64,000 nucleotides of DNA from Eremophila alpestris peregrina (taxonomy: Eukaryota; Chordata; Aves; Passeriformes; Alaudidae), in NCBI GenBank assembly GCA_009792885.1, contig WMCF01000018.1, positions 6,880,112 to 6,944,111 on the forward strand. Reading direction: 5' to 3'. Every line of letters starts with the position of its first letter. The stretch's first letter is position 1. The translations under genes were made by a program, and so were the position numbers. The notes under the pieces were generated by a model, which was not told where the DNA came from, ran no database searches, and worked only from the letters and a program-made list of their open reading frames with translations. Shown one piece after another: positions 48,609 to 62,570 of the stretch.

Positions 48609-48992
48609 TTCACTTGTTGTACTTAATAAAGTGCTAGAAATAAAAAAAAAAATTACTGGAAATTTGAAATACAAAATTCATTATATGCAAAATATATCTG
48701 TTTTTCTTGTGGGCATTTTCATTTCATCCAGCACTACTTTGTGAATGGATTTGTTTAATCAAGAGGGCTGTAAAACTGCTGAAGTACTTCAGCAAGATAT
48801 GAGTAAATAAGAAAGAAAAAAACCCCAAGCAAATAATTGTATTAATACAATTATGAAAACATTGAAGATTTTTATGTGTCATTTTTTAAATAATGTTGAT
48901 TGTCTTCTCCTTGTGTTGTATTCATGTCTTTATCAAACTAAACTAAAAATTATTGTTCTCTCTTGGTGTTCTTTGTGCTACTGAAAGTGTCT

Positions 48993-49039
48993 GTATAAAT
49001 ATAAAAATATATATAAATATATATAAATTTATATATATT
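48993..49039 (+). repeat. AT microsatellite (TATAAATATA type)
   Basis: Imperfect TATAAA/TATATA repeats over about 47 bases, starting TATAAATATAAAAATATATA and ending TTTATATATATTA. Self-complementary in parts. Confidence 0.8.
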
Positions 49040-52000
49040 AAAAAAGACAGAAACAGGGAATGTTTCAGAGGAGTTCAAGGTGTTCAGCTCTGCTCCTGAA
49101 CTGCAGACAGCCCCTCAGGTCTGCAGTGATTTCACACACAATTAAGTGTCCGTTCCCTCTGATTTTGCTTCATGAACTGAAATACCCAATAGAGGTATTT
49201 GGTGAGCATGAAATTCTTACTGTATGTGGAGAAAAAATGCAGCCCATCAGAAAGTAATGGTGTGTGCTGTGGAAATGGAGGTCAGGATTTGATGGCCAAG
49301 TCTTAGACTAAACCTAATGAGACAAGGTTGCAATATTTCAGTGGTTGCAGTCGGAGCTGGAGTAGAACTTCATTGGTAGCATTGGTTTTTTACTGAGTGG
49401 TTTTTAACCTTGGTCAGCTCTGCCACACAAACTGTTGAACTGTTACCAATCAAAAGCCATGGGCCTGCAGCACTGAGGAAAATACTTCTCTCACAATATT
49501 TGACTTTACATATAATCCAGAGCAAAAAGAAATAAAGCTTTGAATCTAGGTCTAAAGAACAGTAGGTTAATCTGAAACAAACTTAAATTGAGAAAAAGAT
49601 TACTTTTTTCTCTTTTTTTCTTCTGAATTTCCATTATTGAGTTTTTATAGGAGATGGTTAAGCCTTTTTCAACTGTTATATCATTGCAGGGAACCTACAA
49701 CACAACTAACTTTGGAAAGATATCAGAAAATGCTTCCTTTTTTCCCCTCCCCATTTTTCCTTCTCTGAATGGATGTTGTGTATTACATTATTCTTTCTGA
49801 CATTTCTTTCCTTGGCATTTTTCCTCTTCTTGGGAATCACCATGTATTAGTTGTCTACATTCATTTAACAACTTGAGGGTATATCCTGCACCTGTGTGCA
49901 GCAAAATGTCTGTGAAACTCACATTAACATTTATGGGAAATGTGCAGCTAAAATCAACCACACTGGGTGCAGTTACTACCCTTGGCTGTAAAATTGATTT
50001 GCACATTCAAACAGGAATTATTTCCACTTGAGAAGTGGGAAGTCAGAGATGTTATTACGTTATTTTATATTAAATTAAGAGTATTTAAACAATATTGTGT
50101 TTCAAATTGAGAAGTCCACCTGCTATAGAACCTGTTGTTTAATGTTGCAACTTAATGTTTGCAAAGTTAGGTCACATTTTATGCAAGTAAGCTGTTTTCA
50201 CTTAGCAACTCCCAATACTCTGCTTTCTTTAAAGTTTAGTAAAATATGTTAATGACTATTATTTGTTGGTTAATTTAATATCTTTCTAACTTTATGTTGA
50301 AGAATCAAATGCCCCTCTCAGGTTTTCTGATATAAGCCTGGATGGATCCAAACATTTGCAATGGTTTTCTCAGTCCTCCTGCAATTCTGCTTTTTTGAAT
50401 TGAATCCCTTTTCCTCTCATTCTATCCAAGACTCTTTTTTCCTACTGGCAGCAAAGCTCTCATAGAATAACTAAATATCTGAAATCAGCAATGGGAACAG
50501 AAAAATGCTGGAAGCTGGGAGGTGTGGTGAGGCTAGAAAAGCAGTTATGGGTATATGATTTTCTAAAGTGACAGTATGGACAAGGAAGCTGATTCTCTTC
50601 TCTGGTTATTAAAGTGGGGATGAGGCAGTGTTTGGATATTTATTGCATATTTCTTAAGATATTGTTTCTGCTCTCTGATACTCTTTGCCAGTGTGTACAT
50701 GTGCAATTCTCTCTCACTTTATATTGGTTTCTTGTTGTTTTAGGTGTAGGTAAGGAGCATCAGAGAGTTTAAGAGCTGTAATTTGGTTAAACTCTTAAAC
50801 TGATATCCATTATATATCTGTTCTGCAGCAAACAACCATAAATGTTACAGCTGGCAGATATTTATGTGCAGAGGAGTGTGTACCAAAATGAATTACAACT
50901 TGCCCTCAAGAGTTTTAAACAAACTTAGTGGAATATTGCCATACAGTTAAATAAATCTTTGCTTTAGACAGAAGGCAGTAAGCACCTAAGAATCCTCATT
51001 CCAAAAGATGTTTCCATCTCAGATCTCTTCACTGAGAAAAAGCAGAAATGGAAGCTGTCAGGACAGAATGGTCAGTAACACAGCAGACTGTCCACAGCAT
51101 CACATTTTCACTATCACATGGTGGTACCTTCAAGTTCTGACACCCCCAGGAACAGGTTTCAATGTGGCTTTCAGTGTGGATCTAGTAATGGCTATGAGGT
51201 TATCACTGGTGCCACTGATGAGCATCCTTCATGCTCCTAGTCCATATCCTGGATAAACACTTGCAATTAACACATCTTCATCAAGCCACTGTTATTTGTT
51301 TAATGAACAGTGGTATCATAAGAGCTAAAACTGAGTTTGGGGTAGATCCCTGCAGGGTTATGAATTCTACTGCTGGTCAAGCCCTACCCTCACCCAGGCA
51401 CTTATGTGGGAGAGGTGACTCTGTGTTGATGGTTACATGTACTAAAGTTAGATACTCAATTTATACCCTTTATATTTAAAGATACTCTTCATTCTTTTGA
51501 CACCATTATCACATTAAAGAGAGAATTCCTAGAAGTCAATGTACACATATTTTGGAAAAGGAGAAACCATTTGTATTTGATTTCCATCCTCTTCCTTCTG
51601 AGCACTGCTGGAGATATGATACATGGCTAAAGGAACCAGCTACAGCCTTTCATATAGAAACCAACTCCAGGGCAAAATCACTTTTTACAGATTTTAAATG
51701 TAGTGTGTCTTTCTCTGTGTTGAGACACACAATTATTTCTTGAATTCTTCTTTTCATGTCAGACACTTCAGTCATAGGAGTGATCTCCATCCTTCACCAT
51801 TGTGTTCAGGAGCTGTTGTACCTGACAGAAATGCACTTGAGTGCATCTTCTGTTTGTGGAGATCTTAAACAGTTCTTGATCATGTCCCAAAATGTGCAGA
51901 CAGGTTCTGCCCTTGTGCCCAGGGAGGTGGAAGTCACAGGTCTCCAGCACTGTGCCAGGGAGCCCAATCTACCACAGTGACTCTGTCCAGAATCACTTTT

Positions 52001-55000
52001 TAGAGGCTGGTATTTGTCATGATGAATCAAAATGTTTATGATTTATGGTGAAATAGTTATTTTTAATTCTGAAAGATGCCCAAAAATAATGAAATATGGT
52101 CATACAGAGCCTCTAACACTAAATGTGGTAGGACAAAGAGGAAAGTCATGCCCCCTTAAAATATCTTCCATCTTTTATTTCTAAGAGTCTTTAAACTTTC
52201 TAAATGCTATTTATCTGTGGAGCTGACAATTATCTTTTTTCCAGAAGATTTCTGGAAAGATTATAAGAACAAAAATTCCCGTCAATGTTTTAGATTTCTG
52301 GCGAATTCTGAGTGAAGATAACCAAGTTTAGACTTATTTTGATTGTTAGCTAAATTCTTCTGACAGGAATTTTGTATATAGAAATTAGAGAGTTCCTTTG
52401 AATTTATATGCCATAAACCTGTCAAACTTTTGTAAGTATGCTTGTCTAGTTGATCTTTTATCCTAACTCTGGCATATTTCTTTTGAAAACATTACAAGTA
52501 AAAACATGACATTCTAATTTCCTTTTTCATTAATGTTATTATTTTAGTTTATGAACATTCTTTGCTGCTTTCCAAAATCTGCTCAATTTTTAATTTTTTA
52601 GGGCATAATTTCCCACATTTTAATAGAAGATATTTCTTTTTATCTGTAATTAAATCCATAACTTGTTATTCTCAGAAGGTTATTATGGATTGTGACTTGA
52701 CTGTTACAAAAAATGACTTAAAGAGGCTCCTAATATCAATTTAGTGTTAGGATTTAATTTATTATTCATTAATTTTGCATTCATTGTATTAGCAGTAATC
52801 GTTATGAGCTCATTGGGTAGGTATGAGAATGTCAGGCACACTATATTTCCATAGAAATTCATTTCATTAGTCATCTTTAGCAAAACATAAAATATCATTC
52901 ATGCATTATTGCTGTCACTTGTTTCTCTTTATAATTATATTCCTGTTATTTTACATAAATATCTGCATATGTGTAAGTGGTTGTGGAATTTAAAAGTTTC
53001 AATACCTGCATAAACTCCCTTGTCTGTTCTTATGGTAAATTTTATAAATCTTATAAATTTTGCTGTTTTACATTAAGATAGCATCACTCAACTTATGACA
53101 GTATACAGGCTAATTTCACATTCTCTTTTAAAGAAAACACTTTCAAATATTGCCAGTTTACATTGACAGAATGTGTTGATTTTTTTCATTTGTACACTTC
53201 TGTAAAAAAAGCTTTCAGTTTAGCAATGCAGAATTCTAATTTTTATTTCAAACTAATTCATAGATTCATCAGAACATATGTAATTTCCTGGTTTACAATG
53301 GGAATGAATATTTGCTCTTCATATATTTTTTTCCCCCATAAATACCTCAGGTGCATCATTCTTAAGTGTCCCATATTTCTGAGACTGCATCCTTTGGCTG
53401 GTAAATGATTCTGCTCCTGTTAAAAATGAGTTGACCGAATGCCTTGGAAAAAAGCAAGTGTGTTTAGCATCGTGCCAACTAATTACAGTGGCTACCTTGC
53501 AGCTCAGAATTGAATTGGACTTGTCCTCCTGAGCACGGACCCAATCAGTCATGGTCACTATTGTGTCAGCTAACTCAATTCTTTGTAATCAGATTTAAAT
53601 GTGAGAGTGGATTTGGTCTCCTCTAACTCAGGTGTCTTTGGTTGTAGCTGCTTTAAGCATAAGCCAGTCAACCTTGGCTCCTTTTACAATCAGTGCAGTG
53701 TAATGAGTGCTTCCAGAGGGTAATGCATTCCATCCCATGAGAGGTGTCTGTCTCATCTGGAGCTCCTCTGTCTCATCTATCCCACACATGTCTATCACAC
53801 TTATGATTGGTGTCTAAGGCAGGTCAAGTATATCTCATCCCCCTGAGGCTCCTGCTGTTCCCCATTAACTACAGCAGGAGCCTTGCTTAGATTTTGCACT
53901 GAACAACATCTCCCAGTGAAAGCAAATCCCCCAGACCTCTTTCAAGCACCCTCAGAACACATTTCAGAATTAATATGGCCACAGAAATCTTATGCTAAGG
54001 GAAAAGCAGCATCCTTTGGACCAAGGTGTTCCCACCTTCTCTTGGGTTGTACCTCACTGAACCCAGCGTGGTCTGGTGGCAGTTTGGGCACTGAGCAATG
54101 CTTGGGCTGCTAGAAGCTCTTCCAGAAAAGTGGTGTTTTCTCATGGCCCTCAGTCACCTCTGGCCACCCCACACTGGTATTTTAGGTGCTGGGGTCACCT
54201 CAAAGGGCAGGCACTGCTGTGTTTAGCCAACAGAATAAATAAGGAGGGGAAAAGGGCAAAGGGTAATATTTTTGTTGCCGGTGGCTTTTAAAAGTAATTT
54301 TCAAATGGTTTATTCTACTTCAGTGCACATCTAGCATCTGCTAAGAGCAAACTCCATTCCCTTTAAAAAAAATTAAGTAGTGCACTTAATAATCCTCTTA
54401 CAAAAGTGACTGTAGCAGTTTCAGTGGTGCAGCAGTCACTGCCTTTGACTCCTCTCCAAGCAGGCTACCAATTTTTGGCAAGTGAAGTTTGTGATGGATG
54501 TAATGTCACATCAGTGTGTGGGAACAGCAGGTCTTTTTGAAAAAATATTTTCTGTTAGGTTGCAACTGATATTTAAATTGATTTCTTTTAAAGGCTAGCT
54601 TGGTTTTGATATAAACTGTCACTTCTTCTTACCTTTCTCCCCCAGTCTGTTTTCCTTCCACCTCTGTAGAAGTGCTTTGCATTATTGTGGCCTGGAGCAT
54701 CTCTGTTCTAGGAGAATCTGATTCTCCAAAATTACCTAATATAGATAAATAATGCTGTTTGCTGCACAAACTGAATATGTATAAGCAAATCTCTGTCTAA
54801 ATTGCTGACAAGAGCAGCAAAACACAACAGTGAAACTTGAAATCCAAAATGCATACATTCTAAAATTCTCCTCTCAACTTCCTCCTGATGCTTGGCAAAG
54901 GCTCTTGTGATTTTAAAAGATAATTAATCCTTATTTTATTATTTCTTGACAGTATTTATAGCAGTAGAGGCAAGGAGATCCCTTCAGGGGTTAACTAGAC

Positions 55001-55224
55001 TGTAACTCGAGTCTCTGCTCATCATCATGCCATAGCATTCCCATTGTGTTTGTTTGTCCTTTTAGGAGAAGCTTTGGTTTGCCTATCCCCTTTCCTGGAT
55101 ATTGAAGAAAAACTGGGCACAAAGTAGCCAAAGAAAACCATTCTTTCATCATAACAAACATTTCATCATCCAACATCCCTGTTGGAGGAGTGTGTCTGGC
55201 TCAGCCTCTGTTAGGGAGATGTTT

Positions 55225-55242
55225 GGAGGTCAGCAGACCTCC
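55225..55242 (+). other. Short perfect hairpin
   Basis: GGAGGTC-AGCA-GACCTCC: a seven-base perfect stem with a four-base loop. It stands alone, with no T run after it and no neighbouring gene boundary. It is most likely chance. Confidence 0.4.
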
Positions 55243-58200
55243 TGTGAGACCTTCTGGTTTGTGCTTTGTTAAAAAAACCCCAAAAACCATAAAACACAAC
55301 AGTATTAAATTTGGAGAGTGAGGGAAAGTGATGTTCTACTTGAAGAGAACAAATATTTCAATGAATGTAATTCTATCAGCTGTTAGACCATTACCCTCAT
55401 CAAGTATGCAGCATCTTTTGATTTGTGCCACTTCCTAAAATGTCTTCTGTATTATTAAACAATCTTTTTCATTATTTTAAGAATTATTTCAATTTTAGTT
55501 GTGTTGTAAATAAAAATTTCAAGGAACACCGTTTCAGACATATCCTAATTACCAGCTTTAAATGTCATTGCCTTTAAAAAGTAAGGGAAAAGCCATATGC
55601 TACTAAATCACAGATGTGATATTTGTCACTTTTACTCAATGTGGTTTTCAATTTTTCAGTATTTTCTTGTGATTTTTCTCAGCTTTAATAGAGACAATAT
55701 TACATGCATTGTTGGTTGAACTGTGACTGAATCATCTCCCTATTACAGGCAAATGGAGTCTGAAAGTCACCAGCTGACAAATTTATACATCCTTTGAAAA
55801 GTGCACAGTATGACTCTTTATGGCACTGAGAGTTAAAACTTACACACCCCATACAGCTTTATTAACATGTGAAAGATTTTTTCCTCCAATGAAGCTGTTT
55901 TGGGGTTTTTTTCCATTTCCCTTTTACACACAGTAAAGTAAATCATGACTGTAGATAAACTGAAATGATGTATTTTTTGTCCACATGATTTGCAACTGCT
56001 CAATGCTGTGAAGGAGAAAACTCCTCTAGAAAATTGTCTATGTATGGATGGAGCCTCAGTCTGTTATGAGAAATTCACTTGCTCAGGATGGGTATAGGAA
56101 CTCATCATTTTCCTGTGCCTGAGCCAGTTTGGATCTATACCTTAAATCATAGTGCTAGTAAAGTCCTGGGAGGAGATTCTCAGCCTTTCCTCCAGGAGCT
56201 GTTAGGCTTTGCATGGAATAATTGAACATTCACTGACCTGCAGTGCAGCAGAGCAAAGGGAGCACTGCACTGGAGCAGTTTGATGAGTCATCTCCAAGTC
56301 CTTCCTTTTGGTGTGTATTTAATGTAAATTAGTGAACTACTCATTGAAAAAAGAGTTAAAATTGAATTCTTCTATTTGCTGCTTAAGGAGAGTAGCTACA
56401 GTCCCTACTGACTGACCCCACTGATGAATTTTTCCACTTCTGGGGGATCATTTTGATCTGTCTGACAACAGTGTAGTTTCTTCTACAGTTTCATAATCTG
56501 TGCTAGCATGAGTGCATCTTCAGAGGTCTTGGCTCCCTGCTTCAGAGGGGGTCCACTTTCTTGTTTGTTTTTCAGTTGCAAGGAAGGTCAACAAGTAATG
56601 AATAAATGTCAAGAAAGATCACTTATGAGAAGTGGAATGCTCTGCATAATAAACATTAGCACACGTTTAACAAAAAATTTCCTCCAGTAGAAGTCATTCC
56701 CATATTAATTTAATCCTGCTGTCTAAGATAATACAATCTCTTTGAAACAGTCTTGATTCTTAGTGCATAGGGACCTTTTCTGGATCAGAGGCCAAATTTC
56801 CATTACCTGATGAGCTAATCTGACGTGACAGCCTCATATGCAGATGGGGGATCTCTTGTCAATAGTTTTCTTCAGAGACAAAGAGAAACAAATGTCTATA
56901 TTCATTCTCTCACTTCATGCATGAGTAACATTACCTTTCCATCTTCCTTTCACTCCATTCAGGTAGTCATTGAGAATTTAAATATAAGCTTTTGTGTTTC
57001 CTGAGTTAGCTGATGAATGCAAAGCTGTTTACAGAAGACTGGCATCCTTGACTGTTTGTTTAAGTACAGTATGTATTTTGACATGTAAATTTACATGAGG
57101 CATATTTAATCAGTCACAATGATATGCTAATTGGATTCCTGTATGAACTGCATAAAAACAGCATTTGAAAAAAAAAATTATGAAGGGAACTTATTACCAG
57201 CTGAGACACTTCCTAATCAGTTTTATGCATCATAAAAATGCACAAGGATAAAAGTGATAGATTTCCAGGACTTTTGTTACCAATTAAAAAATAAAATAAA
57301 ATAAAGAAAAAACTGTCTTTTTCTGAGCAGCCTGAAAGTTAGAAAACAGCAACTGAAATCCATAAATTAGAATGCCAAAAATCTCTCAAATGCCTCTGCA
57401 GGTTTTGGATGTTGTTCACTGCCATAATTTGTGTTCTGATAAGGTTATAGGTTGATCTTGTCTCCAAAAGAGCACTGACATTTAGACTTCAGCTCTGTCT
57501 GCCCTAGGGATTTGCTCAAGCATTTTGAATATAGTTTTTAAAAATATATATTTTTATAAGCAGCTCTGACTTTTTCAGGTGCCAGTGGTTCACTTTCAAG
57601 CAAGAACAAGCCATGCCAATGTAAACCAGCTACTACATATCCACATGTGTGAGCCTACAGTACTCTCCCATCCCTATTCTGTTTGTGTACCTGAATTTTC
57701 CCTGGTAATTAAAATTTTAAAGCTGATAGTCTTTATCAATTTTTTTTTAAATGTACCCCTGGATCTATTTTTTCATGATCACATCTGATTCATTCCAATT
57801 TATCTCTTGTGGATCACTGTATCTACATAATTTCTGGCATAACACAACATAAGCATATGTTTAGCACACTTAGATTCCCAGACTGATTCAACTACTCATT
57901 TCTAGCCTTTACTGAAAATAATCTTAGTTTCTAATATTTTACTTAGATTTGACTGCACAAGAAACAGACAATTACAGACATAGGTAAGGCCACAGGATGT
58001 CTAAATTAAGGATTTACCTAGGAAGGAAAAGGAAGCCTTTTACCTGAATTTAGTCCAAGAGTGGGGAAGCAAGGAAAATTATGCAAAACTTTTGAATAAT
58101 GAGCTGGAAGCCACCAGGGCTAGCCAGTGGGGGAAAATGGATAAATAGGTTATCTCAGTTTTCCTATCTCAGTAGCATTTAACTACCTGGACAGAGCTGA

Positions 58201-59985
58201 AAAATAAGGTTTACTGAGAATCCTGGGAACAGAGCTCTTTCTGAGAATAAACATAATGATTGTTCCCCAAGAACTGGGTTCCTCAAGAGTCCACAGATAT
58301 CACACCTTGGGGAGAATGGAAATCACAGTTTCCCAGCTTGAAGCTGACTCTGGAGAGCAGAGTGCTGGGAATTTACAGGGGAAAAGGGGAAGAGAAAACA
58401 TCTTTTCTGTCCTTGCTGTAAAACCTGCCCCACACATCTGGGAGCTGAGCAGTACCAGAGGTGCCCAGCCTGGCCTGAGGGTTGGGGCTGTCAAAGTGGA
58501 ATAGGAAAGAACTTAGTAATTTAAATATTGTGTGTACTGGTTTTGTACCTCTCAGTGAGGATGGAACATAACAATATTTAGAGACTCTTTGAGAAAGGAA
58601 TGCTTTTTCTTTGCTGTTGGGTGTCCTAACTACCAAATATTTGAATGTATTTATAGTTCCTCTCACATTCAGTCTTACATTCATATTGTGAGTAGTTTTT
58701 GTGTATGTTGGATAAGACTGTAAAATAGAAATAGTTCAGGTGAATACATACATAGCCTTTGTAGTAATGACCCTTAATTATAATTAGAGGAATGTTAGGA
58801 AGAACTTTTCCTTATATACTACTAAGACAGAAGGAGGAAGAGAGTTGGTACATTTGTGTTTTTTTTTGTTTGGAGAACTCCAGTGCTTTCTGGTAATAAT
58901 ACTAACATAGTTAGCTGTGCTAAACATATATAATTTTAATTTTCTTGTTGCCTTAATTTATTCTTTGCCAATACATGTGTCAGGAAAGTAAAAGACTATT
59001 TGAAATATAAAATGAGGAAGTAATGGCTTAAATCATTAGGATGAAGTGCTTTTAAAGTTACCTAGTTAAGCTGCTGTGGATTTTGCTGTAGACACTATTA
59101 TTTTGTTTACAAGTAGCTCTCTTTGCTCTTTGGCTGAGGACAGAGAAGCTGAGAAGACACTAAATGTTTGGTGCTTGTCACAGTCTCCCACATACTAAAC
59201 TCAATCAGTTTGTCACAAATACCTTTAATTTAACCAAGGTCATTTGTGTGGCCTTGTAAAAGTCCCCCAAATCTTCTTGTGACTGGTAAAAATAACAGAA
59301 GGCCTAAGACAGAAAGTTTTCTGAGCCCTGATAAAGTTTACAAAGAGCCATGCAGTCCACAGAGGAGAGGAGTTCAGAAGCAGAAACTAACATGGGATGG
59401 TGAAAAACACATCTCTGGTTGCCCAGGTGCTTAATATCCAGCAGTCATTGGCTTTTATTTCCTGTTCCTCTCTGAATGATGTTAATAAAGAGTTACATTT
59501 CTTTACTCACAGCAGTCTGTGTGTCAGCATTCTGAGGTGGCAGGAAGGTAAGCACTTCCTCTGCATGCCAGGAAGTGTGGGGAAGGTTTGCTGCACAATT
59601 TAATATTTTGTGGTGAACAGTCTCCTTCAACACAGATAAAGCCAGAACATGTGTTCTTTTGGGTTTTTTTCCTTTGAAAAGGGAGGATGCTTAAGTTATG
59701 AAAAATTGCACTTTATGTGTGAGTAATGTATGGAAAATATATTTTATCATTTGGATCTTACTTTTCTTATGTGAGACTTCCACAATGTGATAATGGCACA
59801 AAATTTCTCAGGTTTCTTTGTATTCAACATCCCTGCTTCAGCTTCTGCATGTTTGTTGCTGGACAGCAATCTTATTAAAATCTCTGTGTGTCATGCTATA
59901 GATTTCTGGACTGCAAATAATATTTTAAATGTTTCTGTTGGTGGATTGTGTCTAGATAAATGGCTTTGGCCATTGGCATGATCAG

Positions 59986-60300
59986 GGCACCTCTCCTGGG
60001 GAGATGAGTTGAGAGAGCTGGGGTTGTGCAGCTGGAGAAGAGGTTTTGGGGACACCTCATTGCAGCCCTTCATTAAGGGAGCTAATAAAATGAGGGAGAG
60101 GAATTTTTATATAGGGAGATGGTGATAGAACAAGGGTTTTAACCTGAGAGAGGGCAGGTTTAGATTAAATATCAGGAGGCCATTCTTTACTGTGTGGTTG
60201 ATGAGACAGTGGCACAGGTTGCTCAGAGAAGTTTTCCAGGCCAAGCTGGATGGGACCCTGAGCAGCCTGATCTGGTGAAAAGAATCCTATGATTCTAAGA
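59986..60300 (+). mobile_element. CR1 LINE fragment with 3' end
   Basis: This is a sense CR1 3' region. It starts GCACCTCTCCTGGGGAGATG and runs through GAGAGAGCTGGGGTTGTGCA, GGGCAGGTTTAGATTAAATA and TCAGGAGGCCATTCTTTACT to GGCACAGGTTGCTCAGAGAA and CCAAGCTGGATGGGACCCTG. It ends with a short tail AATCCTATGATTCTAAGA. It is 5'-truncated, with a poorly matching patch near 60080-60140. No coding part remains. Confidence 0.92.
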
Positions 60301-60847
60301 CTTTAGGATACTAAATGTGAAAAGGTTCAACTCTTGTTGGGTTTTGTGGAGTTCTAGTTTGAAGTTTTTACATTAAAGGAAGCTCATAATCAAATCAGAT
60401 TAGCAAATTGTGAAAATCCATGTCAGTGAGTTATGACTGAAATGCCATTCTACATATGAAAATTAATATAGAAGACAGAATAAAAATTAAAAATACATAA
60501 ACAAGCAATTAAATAAGAAAGACAGTAGGGGGAATTTGATAGGATTACAGTAGATACAGTGGCGTGCTGAATGAGATTATAAATGCTCTGTCCTGTCTGG
60601 AGTAATTGCCATGTCTGTGCTTTTTGACCCCATTAATGACTGTTTGATGGAAGTAGGCAGTCAGGGAATCTGTGAGCAATTCAACTTGGTACTGAGCACT
60701 GGTGAAAGACTTGATTGATAATGTTTCTCTCAATAATTGCTCTGTAAGAGAAACCGTGTTTTACTCAGATTCAACATCCCAGGAAAAAAAAAAATCTGCT
60801 ATTCCTGTGCCTAATTTCAGAAACAGAAAACCCATTAAGTGGAAATA

Positions 60848-60868
60848 ATATATATATATTAATATAGC
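60848..60868 (+). repeat. AT microsatellite
   Basis: Short TATATATATATTAATATAG run. Confidence 0.7.
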
Positions 60869-61417
60869 TAAAAATATACAAAAGGAACTGTGAAAAATAT
60901 TAGATGGGTTCCAGCTCTACTGAGATTATTTAAAGACATTATATTAGGAACTCCAGCAAAATTCTTACTATGTAATAAAAATACTTCAAGGAGACTGAAA
61001 TCCAGACAACATGGTAAGACAGCATGAAAATGGAAGTTACTTGAAGATATGTCAAGAAATCTGAGGCATGGTCAAGAGAAAAATGAGAAAGGATGGTAAT
61101 GACAAATGAACTATAAAAATGAATAAAGTAGCCAAAAAATTATCAAATAAGCAACTTTCAGATTTTTAGAGGCCAATAGTAGATAATTTTCAAACTCATT
61201 GGGGACAGGAAGCCTTAGACAGATTCCACAGGATCAAAGGTTATGAAAAGTAGCTCTAAGAAAAGGATCCCATCAATGAAAAAGAAAAAAAAAAAAAGGT
61301 TAATTTCATAAGGCTATGCTCACTATGTAAGTATTTATCAAGGTTTTTAGGAATAAATCTTTATGGGAAACTCCTCAGACAATGTTGAAATTGAGTCTAT
61401 GGAACAAATTAAGAATA

Positions 61418-62570
61418 ATAGGTCACCATTGCCAGATTGTAGTTGCTCAGAATAATTCAAACTCTCCAGAATGAAATAACTGAGTCAGAAGGTGACATGA
61501 GGAAGCCTCATTGTAAATGTAACAGTAAATATAACTATAGTTTGTAGAGAAGGTCACAGAGAAGATTGGCAGAAATGACAAATCACTGAACCAAATGTCT
61601 TTATTTTCATAAGTTAGTTTAAATTATTCCAAATCCTAAATCAGTGGACACGTGGGTGTGTGTGGCACATTAGGAATGGCTCAACTTTTAAAAAGGAAAG
61701 TCCTGCCTCCCAGCTCCAGGCCTTTGAATTCAGTGACAGTTGTGTGTGAGGCAGATACTGCTGATAATGGGTCCCATGGAATTCCAGAGGCTTTCAGCAG
61801 TATCTCTCAACAAAGCAGCTGAGGTGCTGTGGGATAATGGGGAGGTCTTCACATGGATAAATAGTCAGTGAAAAGAGAAGCAGATGAGGGTGAGAATAAA
61901 TGTTCAATTTTCACAATGCAGAGGTGTCTCCAGCTGAATTCCTCAGGGATTTGGGCTCTTCAACAGATTCATAAGTGATCTGTGAAAAGGACAGAATAAC
62001 TTGTGGAGGATGTTGAGGTATTCAAGGTATTCAAGACAAGCACTGACTGTTTAACATTGAAGAAGGACATATGAGTGACTGGACAATAAATTAGCTGATG
62101 AAATTCAATTTTCATAAACATTACAGGATACTTAGGGGTGAAAAAGCCCTCAGTTCTAAGTTTGCATACACAGTGATGGACAGTGAGCTAACTATAAGTA
62201 CTTGGGAATGACATCTCTGCTTTTAATGTATAGTTCTGTGAAAATACCAGTTCAGTGCTCAACAGCAGCAATAAAAGCAAAGTCGTTATTAGGGAGGGAG
62301 AAGAAAGGAGAACAGATCATACAAAACCATGCTGTGCCTGAGTTCCTAAATGCATGAAGCTCTGTTCCACTCCCCTCCAAAAAGTACATTATTATGGGCA
62401 GAGATAGAGAGAGGCGTGACAAGGAAGATCAAAGGTATGGAACATCTGGTGTGCAGGGAAAGATTTAATAGAACAGGAGCCTGCTAAAAGTGATATGACT
62501 GATGGAAAGATATGCTAGAGACCTGTGAAATCATGACTGGCATGGAGTCATTGTGTAGGGTTTGAGTATT
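61418..62570 (+). mobile_element. Old, decayed CR1-type LINE relic, sense orientation, over 1 kb
   Basis: Consensus-ordered blocks of the older amniote CR1 type can be followed for about 1.15 kb. They run from a GTCACCATTGCCAGATTGTA-type segment, through GAATAAATGTTCAATTTTCA CAATG and TTCAACAGATTCATAAGTGA TCTG (the reverse transcriptase FNxFINDL region), to GATGAAATTCAATTTTCATA AAC, then GGTATGGAACATCTGG, and finally GAGACCTGTGAAATCATGAC TGG. Stops and indels are everywhere, so it is inactive. The left boundary is uncertain, and weaker similarity may begin as early as about 60950. Confidence 0.75.

Noticed and set aside
48233..48674. Long open frames on both strands through the AAAGG array
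   Set aside because: A pentanucleotide array without stops is open in every frame; the protein is pure repeat and spans an N gap.
57570..57660. Possible exon after TTTTTCAG at about 57578
   Set aside because: The downstream frame has no similarity to phogrin and no good donor in the matching phase.
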